A stretch of 64,000 nt of DNA from Modestobacter sp. VKM Ac-2984 (GTDB lineage Bacteria > Actinomycetota > Actinomycetes > Mycobacteriales > Geodermatophilaceae), in contig NZ_JAPVBJ010000010.1 of assembly GCF_026967985.1 (NCBI RefSeq), forward strand, positions 1 through 64,000, read 5' to 3'. The position numbers and the translations under genes were made by a program. Below, one piece after another: positions 58,755 to 64,000 of the stretch. The notes beneath the pieces are model-generated. The model was given only the letters and a program-made list of their open reading frames with translations. It did not search any database and was not told the origin of the DNA. Positions within the stretch are counted from its first letter, which is position 1. Each line of letters begins with the position of its first letter.

Positions 58755-59651
58755 GTGCGTCCGCTCCGTGCTCTTTCCCTGACCATCGCGCTGGGTACGA
58801 CCGTGACCCTGGCGGCCTGCGGCGGGTCGTCCGACGAGGAGGCCGAAGCTGCGGCCCCGTCGGTCGAGCAGGACGACGAGATCGCCGCACTCGTGCCCGA
58901 CGAGCTCCGGGAGTCCGGCGTCCTCACCGTCGGCGTGGACGCCGGGGTGGCACCGATGGTCATCTCCTCCGACGACGGGACGCTCACCGGGTTCGAGGTC
59001 GAGCTCGCCCGGGCCGCGGCCGGGCTGATGGGCCTGGAGGCCGAGTTCAGCCCCGGTGACTTCACCGGCCTGATCGCCGGGCTCGAGGCCGACCGCTACG
59101 ACACCGTCATGTCCTTCGTGGTGGACACCGCGGAGCGGGAGCAGTCGGTGGACTTCGTGGACTACATGGAGGTGGGCGCCGGGATCCTCGTCCCCCAGGG
59201 CAACCCCGAGGGCATCGAGGAGCCGATGGACCTCTGCGGGGTGACCACCGTCGTGGGCGCCGCCAGCCAGGGCGAGCGGACGGCCGACGCGTTGAGCGAG
59301 GAGTGCGTGGCGGCCGGGCAGGAACCGGTCGACAAGCTCGTCGTCCAGGACCCCACCGACGTGCAGACCGCGATCAGCTCCGGCCGTGCGCCCGCCGCGC
59401 TCAACGTGAGCCCGGTGATCGGCTACGCCGTGAGCACCTCGGGGGGCCAGTTCGAGCAGGCCGGCGACTTCTTCAACGAGGTGCCCGGCGGCGCCCTGTT
59501 CCGCAAGGACGAGACCGAGCTGCGGGACGCCTTCGTCGCCGCGCTGCTGCAGCTCCAGGAGGACGGGACGTTCGCCGAGCTCGGCGAGGAGTTCGGCGTC
59601 ACGGAGAGCCTCCTGGAGGGTGCCCCCATCAACGCGGCGACCCAGGAGTGA
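58755..59651 (+). CDS. ABC transporter substrate-binding lipoprotein, polar amino acid type
   Basis: This 298-residue protein starts at GTG 58755 behind GGAGG. The signal peptide ends with lipobox LAAC (Cys22). The mature part is a family 3 solute-binding protein: LRESGVLTVGVDAGVAPM, GFEVELARAAAGLMG, LIAGLEADRYDTVMS and REQSVDFVDYMEVG. These bind amino acids or similar compounds outside the cell. It is followed by permease and ATPase genes in one operon. Confidence 0.92.
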   Translation: MRPLRALSLTIALGTTVTLAACGGSSDEEAEAAAPSVEQDDEIAALVPDELRESGVLTVGVDAGVAPMVISSDDGTLTGFEVELARAAAGLMGLEAEFSPGDFTGLIAGLEADRYDTVMSFVVDTAEREQSVDFVDYMEVGAGILVPQGNPEGIEEPMDLCGVTTVVGAASQGERTADALSEECVAAGQEPVDKLVVQDPTDVQTAISSGRAPAALNVSPVIGYAVSTSGGQFEQAGDFFNEVPGGALFRKDETELRDAFVAALLQLQEDGTFAELGEEFGVTESLLEGAPINAATQE

Positions 59652-59656
59652 GCGCG

Positions 59657-60574
59657 GTGGCGAGTCGGGCGGGGGCGCCGGCGGACACCGGCTCGCGGCC
59701 GTCCGGTCTCGAGCCGATCGCGCCGCGGGTCCGGTGGCAGGAGTTCCTCTACCTCGCAGTCGTCCTCGTGCTGCTGGCGATGCTGGCGAACTTCGTCCTC
59801 ACCAACGAGCGGCTCAACCTCCCCGTCTTCTGGGAGTACCTCTTCCACCCGCTGGTCCTGGACGGCCTGCGGATCACCGTGATCCTGACGGTTGCGGGCA
59901 TGGTCGGGGGAACCGTGCTCGGCCTGGCGCTCACGGCCATGCGGCTGTCGTCCAGCCCGACACTGCGGGCGGTCTCCTTCACCGCCATCTACGTGTCGCG
60001 CACCATCCCGCTGCTGGTCCAGCTGCTCTTCTGGTTCTTCCTCGCCTCCGTGCTGCCCCGGATCAGCTTCGGCATCCCGTTCGGTCCGGAGTTCGTGTCC
60101 TTCGAGACGAACGAGGTGATCAACCAGCTCGGTGCGGCGATCATCGCGCTGAGCCTGTTCGTGGCCGGCTACATGGCGGAGATCATGCGTTCCGGCGTGA
60201 TGTCGGTGGACCGGGGCCAGGTGGAGGCGGCGACCGCGATGGGGATGACCCCGCTGTCGGTGTTCCGCCGGGTGGTCTTCCCGCAGGCGGCCCGGATCTC
60301 CATCCCGCCGACCATGAACCAGGTCATCTCGGTCCTGAAGTACTCCTCCGTCGTGATCCTCATCGGCCTGGCGGACCTCATGTACTCGGTGCAGGCCATC
60401 TACTCGCGCAACTTCCAGCAGATCCCGCTGCTGCTGGTGGCGACCTTCTGGTACGGCCTCGTGGTGGTCGTGCTGACCGTCGTCCAGAGCCAGTTGGAGA
60501 AGCGGTTGTCCACGGGCCTGCCCAAGGCGGCCCGCCAGCGGATGAAGGAGCTGGAGGAGAAGACCGATGCCTGA
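59657..60574 (+). CDS. ABC transporter permease, polar amino acid type
   Basis: This 305-residue permease (HisM/GlnP family) starts at GTG 59657, 8 nt after AGGAG; GTG 59648, which overlaps the previous stop, is possible. Five or six membrane segments are seen, with [36 protein letters not shown] and the ATPase-contact loop [25 protein letters not shown] single permease probably forms a homodimer. The next gene overlaps by 8 bp. Confidence 0.92.
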   Translation: MASRAGAPADTGSRPSGLEPIAPRVRWQEFLYLAVVLVLLAMLANFVLTNERLNLPVFWEYLFHPLVLDGLRITVILTVAGMVGGTVLGLALTAMRLSSSPTLRAVSFTAIYVSRTIPLLVQLLFWFFLASVLPRISFGIPFGPEFVSFETNEVINQLGAAIIALSLFVAGYMAEIMRSGVMSVDRGQVEAATAMGMTPLSVFRRVVFPQAARISIPPTMNQVISVLKYSSVVILIGLADLMYSVQAIYSRNFQQIPLLLVATFWYGLVVVVLTVVQSQLEKRLSTGLPKAARQRMKELEEKTDA

Positions 60575-61382
60575 GACCCCCGTCGCCAGGGCGACCGACC
60601 AGCACACGGCCCACGGCTCGGACCGGCCCATGGTGGAGATCGCCGGGCTCTGCAAGACCTTCGGTGAGCACCGGGTCCTCCGGGGCATCGACCTCACTGT
60701 CGCCCCCGGGCAGGTCGCCTGCATCCTGGGGCCCTCCGGCTCGGGCAAGTCGACGCTGCTGCGGTGCGTCAACCAGCTGGAGACGTCCACCGACGGCGCC
60801 ATCCACATCGACGGCGAACTGGTCGGCTACCGCGTACAGGGTGGCCGCCGGCATGCCCTGTCGCCGAGGCAGATCGCCCGCCAGCGCCGCTCCACCGCCA
60901 TGGTCTTCCAGCGGTTCAACCTGCTGGCCCACCAGACCGCGCTCGCCAACGTGATGGAGGCGCCGGTGCACGTCCACGGCGTCCCCCGGGACCGGGCCCG
61001 CGAGGAGGGCCTGGCGCTCCTCGACCGGGTGGGGCTGGGCCCGTACGCCGACCACTACCCCGCCCAGCTGTCGGGCGGGCAGCAGCAACGCGTCGCCATC
61101 GCCCGGGCGCTCGCTGTCCGGCCGCGGGTGCTGCTGTTCGACGAGCCCACCTCCGCGCTGGACCCCGAGCTGGTGGACGAGGTGCTCGCGGTCATGACCG
61201 ACCTCGCCCGGGAGGGCCTCACGATGCTCGTGGTCACCCACGAGATCGCCTTCGCCCGCGACGTCGCCGACACCGTCTTCTTCATGGACGGCGGTGTCGT
61301 CGTGGAGTCCGGCGACCCCGCCCAGGTCCTCAACGCCCCGAGTCACGAACGCACCCGCGCCTTCCTGCGCCGCGTGCTCTGA
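60567..61382 (+). CDS. ABC transporter ATP-binding protein, polar amino acid type
   Basis: This 271-residue ATPase has Walker [12 protein letters not shown]-loop [24 protein letters not shown], signature [15 protein letters not shown], Walker [15 protein letters not shown] and H-loop VVTHEI. It is the GlnQ/HisP type and drives import by the adjoining permease and binding protein. Confidence 0.94.
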   Translation: MPETPVARATDQHTAHGSDRPMVEIAGLCKTFGEHRVLRGIDLTVAPGQVACILGPSGSGKSTLLRCVNQLETSTDGAIHIDGELVGYRVQGGRRHALSPRQIARQRRSTAMVFQRFNLLAHQTALANVMEAPVHVHGVPRDRAREEGLALLDRVGLGPYADHYPAQLSGGQQQRVAIARALAVRPRVLLFDEPTSALDPELVDEVLAVMTDLAREGLTMLVVTHEIAFARDVADTVFFMDGGVVVESGDPAQVLNAPSHERTRAFLRRVL

Positions 61383-61411
61383 CGTCCCTCTTCCCGCACA
61401 GGAGCCCCACC

Positions 61412-63010
61412 ATGACCTCTGCCGACCCTGCGCCGGCCCGCCGCTGCGCCGTCGCGGCCCCCCACGCGCAGGCCACCGCGGCCGGCAGCGACGTGGCGGC
61501 CCGCGGCGGCACCGCGGTCGACGCCGCGATCGCCACCGCGGCCGCCCTCACCGTGCTGTACCCCCACCAGACGGGCGTCGGGGGTGACCTCATCGGCCTC
61601 GTCCGGACGCCGGACGGGCAGATCTCCTGCATCAACGCCAGCGGGCCGGCGGCGGCCGCCACCTCCGTGGAGGAGGTGTCCCGCCGGCACGGGGGCACCA
61701 TGCCCACCGTCGGCATCGACACCGTCACCGTGCCGGGCGTCGTCGGCGGGCTGGCGGCCGCGCACGCCCTCGGCGGCCGGCTGCCCTGGGCCGAGGTCTG
61801 GGCCGCCGCCGTCGACCTCGCGGACAGCGGGGCCGAGGTGTCCGCCAGCCTCGGCCGGGCCCTGGTCACCTACCGGGACGAGGTGCTGGCCGAACCGGGG
61901 CTGCGCGGGGTCTTCGCACCCGACGGCGAACCGTTGACCCCCGGTGCGCTCCTGCGGCAGCCGGCCCTCGCCCGGACCCTCGCCCAGGTCGCGGCGGGCG
62001 GCGCGGCTGCCTTCTACTCCGGTCCCGTCGCGCAGGAGCTGCTCGCGGGGTTGACCCGGCTGGGCAGCCGGCTCAGCGCCGCCGACCTCCGCGCCTTCGC
62101 ACCCGAGACGGTGTCACCGCTGCACCGGGACCACGGCGACCACACCATCTGGACCAGCCCGCTCAACACCCAGGGCTACCAGCTCCTCCAGGTCCTCGGT
62201 GCGCTGGCACACCTGCCCGAGGACGTCGACGTGGACGGCGCCGGTGCGGGCTCGCTGGCCGCGCTGTGGTCGCGGGCCAACCGCGACCGCGCGCGGCTGC
62301 TGGCCGACCCCCGGTACGCGGACGTCGACGTGGAGGAGCTCCTCTCCGGCGACGCGCTCGCCGGGGCCGCGAAGGAGGCCGTGACCGCCGGTGCCACCGA
62401 CGGCCCGACCGCCTTCGTCCAGCCCCGCGGGGACACGGTGGCCGTGGTGACCACCGACAGCGACGGCTACGCGGCGTGCCTGATCCTCAGCGTGTTCCAC
62501 CCCTTCGGCTCCGGGCTGCTGGAGCCCACCACGGGGGTCGTCCTGCACAACCGCGGGGCCTACTTCTCCCTCGACCCGGCCAGCGCCAACTGCCTGGCCC
62601 CGGGCAAGCGACCCGGTCACACGCTCATGCCGGTGATGGTCACCCGGGGCGACGAGCTCGCCTGGGTCGTCGGCACGATGGGCGGCAAGGCCCAGCCGCA
62701 GATCCAGGCGCAGGTGCTCCGCGCGCTGTTCGCCGGCGCGTCCCCCGGGCAGGCCGTGGGCACCCCGCGCTGGGTCGTCGGCGGTCTGGGCGCCGGCGAG
62801 CCGGAGGACCTCGTGCTGGTCGAGTCCGACGTGCCGGCCGTCGTCCAGGGCGCCATCGCCGGTCGCGGATACACGCTGCAGGAGTACGCGCCGCACAGCG
62901 AGATGCTCGGGCACGCCCAGGTCATCCGGGTCGACGTCGATGGGTTCACCGCTGCCAGCGACCCCCGGTCCGACGGGCGCGCGATGGTCGTCCCGGTCCC
63001 CGCACGGTGA
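61412..63010 (+). CDS. Gamma-glutamyltransferase family Ntn hydrolase
   Basis: This 532-residue proenzyme starts at ATG 61412 behind AGGAG. It belongs to the gamma-glutamyltransferase family: AGSDVAARGGTAVDAAIATAAAL, YPHQTGVGGDLIGLV, VPGVVGGLAAAHALGG, and the predicted self-cleavage site at Thr342 in RGDTVAVVTTD. KRPGHTLMPVMV and GTMGGKAQPQ follow. The mature enzyme would move or hydrolyse gamma-glutamyl groups. No clear signal peptide is seen, so it is probably cytosolic. Placed 29 bp after the transporter ATPase, it may release an amine from an imported gamma-glutamyl compound. Confidence 0.88.
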   Translation: MTSADPAPARRCAVAAPHAQATAAGSDVAARGGTAVDAAIATAAALTVLYPHQTGVGGDLIGLVRTPDGQISCINASGPAAAATSVEEVSRRHGGTMPTVGIDTVTVPGVVGGLAAAHALGGRLPWAEVWAAAVDLADSGAEVSASLGRALVTYRDEVLAEPGLRGVFAPDGEPLTPGALLRQPALARTLAQVAAGGAAAFYSGPVAQELLAGLTRLGSRLSAADLRAFAPETVSPLHRDHGDHTIWTSPLNTQGYQLLQVLGALAHLPEDVDVDGAGAGSLAALWSRANRDRARLLADPRYADVDVEELLSGDALAGAAKEAVTAGATDGPTAFVQPRGDTVAVVTTDSDGYAACLILSVFHPFGSGLLEPTTGVVLHNRGAYFSLDPASANCLAPGKRPGHTLMPVMVTRGDELAWVVGTMGGKAQPQIQAQVLRALFAGASPGQAVGTPRWVVGGLGAGEPEDLVLVESDVPAVVQGAIAGRGYTLQEYAPHSEMLGHAQVIRVDVDGFTAASDPRSDGRAMVVPVPAR

Positions 63011-63783
63011 ACCGTCGGGTGAGCCAGGGACGCCGGGCCCCCCGTCACCCCCTGCAGACCGCGGCCTTCCTGCTGACCTTCGGCACCGGCATGTTCGACG
63101 CGATCAGCTACCTGGGCCTGGACCGGGTGTTCACCGCGAACATGACCGGCAACATCGTCCTGCTGGGCATGGGGCTGACGACCGACCAGGACATCCCCGT
63201 GCGCCTGGCGGCGATCGCGCTCGCCGGGTTCGCCGTCGGTGCGCTGGCGGCCGCACGGTTCCTGCGCCGCCAACCGACCGGCCTGCAGGTGCCGCTCCGC
63301 TCACTGCTGCTCATCGGGGCGCTCGCCGTGCTGACCGCCGCCTCGGCGGTCGCCTTCCTCGTCGTGCCGGAGGTGCCGCGCGCGCTGCTGGTCGGCATCA
63401 CCGCGGCGTTGAGCGCCGGCATGGGCATGCAGGCGGTCGTGGCCAAGCGCTTCGGCGTCCCCGACGTGTCCACCGTCGTGCTGACCATGACCCTGACCAG
63501 CTGGATGAGCGAGTCCCGGCTCGGCGGCGGCACCGGCGTGCACTCGTTCCGCCGGGGCGGCGCCATCGTGCTCATGGCGGCCGGGGCGGCCGCCGGCGGT
63601 GGCCTCCTGCTCCTGGGCGACGCGGTGGCCCTCGCCGCCGCCGCTGCGGTCGTGCTCACCGCCCTCGCGCTGATGACCCGGAGCCATCTGGTGGCGCGCC
63701 GGACAGCGGTCGCCGGTCCGGGAACGACGCCGGTCCCGGACCGACAGCCGACCGCCGCCCGTAGCCCCGCCCAGGCGCCCTGA
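63007..63783 (+). CDS. YoaK-family (DUF1275) membrane protein
   Basis: This 258-residue membrane protein starts at GTG 63007, overlapping the previous stop as GTGA. DUF1275 hallmarks are FLLTFGTGMFDAISYLGLDRVFTANMTGNIVLLG and AALSAGMGMQAVVAKRFGVPDVSTVVLTMTLTSW. Six or so hydrophobic segments are seen. The family's function is not established. It is probably translated with the gamma-glutamyltransferase-like gene. Confidence 0.88.
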   Translation: MNRRVSQGRRAPRHPLQTAAFLLTFGTGMFDAISYLGLDRVFTANMTGNIVLLGMGLTTDQDIPVRLAAIALAGFAVGALAAARFLRRQPTGLQVPLRSLLLIGALAVLTAASAVAFLVVPEVPRALLVGITAALSAGMGMQAVVAKRFGVPDVSTVVLTMTLTSWMSESRLGGGTGVHSFRRGGAIVLMAAGAAAGGGLLLLGDAVALAAAAAVVLTALALMTRSHLVARRTAVAGPGTTPVPDRQPTAARSPAQAP

Positions 63784-63885
63784 CCGGTCGGTCCGCGGAC
63801 GGCAGGTGTCGGGCGACAACGGCGCGGGAAGGCAGGATCGACCGCGACGGACGACGACCGCGTACGCCCGACCCGAAGGACCCTC

Positions 63886-64000
63886 GTGCCCCCCTCCCGT
63901 CCCCGCCTCCGCTCGGCAGCCCGGATCGCCCTCGGCGGCATGCTCGTCTTCGCCGGCACCAGCCACCTGACCTTCGCGCGGGAGGACTTCCGCGCCCAGG
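63886..64000 (+). CDS. DoxX-family membrane protein, 3' part outside window
   Basis: GTG 63886 follows GAAGGA and opens a frame to the window edge (38 codons). The sequence ends in ALGGMLVFAGTSHLTFAREDFRAQ, the start of a DoxX-family membrane protein, where GISHL-type motifs in helix 1 are typical. Too little is present to say more. Confidence 0.65.
   Translation, partial: MPPSRPRLRSAARIALGGMLVFAGTSHLTFAREDFRAQ

Overview
The window is about 64 kb of chromosome from a very GC-rich actinobacterium. The short actinobacterial promoter elements, GTG starts, a mycothiol-dependent formaldehyde dehydrogenase, SoxBDAG, a primary-type sigma factor and the rhodopsin/Blh pair fit the Geodermatophilaceae (Blastococcus, Geodermatophilus, Modestobacter); that placement is inference. 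Codon use is uniform. I saw no transposase, integrase, phage gene, tRNA, rRNA or CRISPR array.

Layout. (1) 1-2107: 5' part of a primary-type sigma-70 gene, a small lipoprotein and two overlapping DUF202 membrane proteins. (2) 2286-9591: homogentisate-type aromatic catabolism (MBL-fold protein, FAD hydroxylase, homogentisate dioxygenase, fumarylacetoacetase, aldehyde dehydrogenase, IclR regulator). (3) 9619-16272: UvrA-like ABC protein, ACT-like protein, class I DAHP synthase, and a 739-residue EAL-DICT-LOV-GGDEF protein. (4) 16353-42715: a glycine betaine-to-PEP island. A BCCT carrier imports betaine and a Rieske oxygenase (with Rieske ferredoxin and flavoprotein reductase) demethylates it. 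Dimethylglycine oxidase and heterotetrameric sarcosine oxidase complete conversion to glycine. GlyA makes serine, SdaA makes pyruvate, and PpsA (with its regulator PpsR) makes PEP. One-carbon units are handled by FolD, an FchA/FTCD-like cyclohydrolase and PurU, and by a mycothiol-dependent formaldehyde dehydrogenase; a MetF-like protein and a FolP also lie here.

(5) 42881-47491: PucR regulator divergent from a Baeyer-Villiger monooxygenase, alpha/beta hydrolase and SDR operon. (6) 47525-54382: HupE/UreJ-like membrane protein, lipoprotein, a proton-pump-type rhodopsin with its retinal-forming Blh, small membrane and zinc-ribbon proteins, and a PAS-PP2C phosphatase. (7) 54491-64000: an island of APH-fold kinase, TetR, class III aminotransferase/phospho-lyase, GntR, polar amino acid ABC transporter, gamma-glutamyltransferase-like enzyme, YoaK-like protein, and the start of a DoxX-family gene.

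The most useful signals beyond the genes are regulatory. An identical 12-bp operator lies just downstream of two well-formed promoters 12 kb apart (sdaA-purU and glyA-sox-dmg-fol), tying the betaine pathway to one GntR protein. A second shared motif occurs three times around the kinase/lyase/transporter island. A 13-bp inverted repeat occurs twice between the second gntR and the transporter. A perfect 36-bp palindrome sits in the first codons of blh. Two enzyme families show altered active-site motifs: a FolD without its cyclohydrolase lysine, beside an FchA-like gene, and an MBL-fold protein without the usual metal signature.
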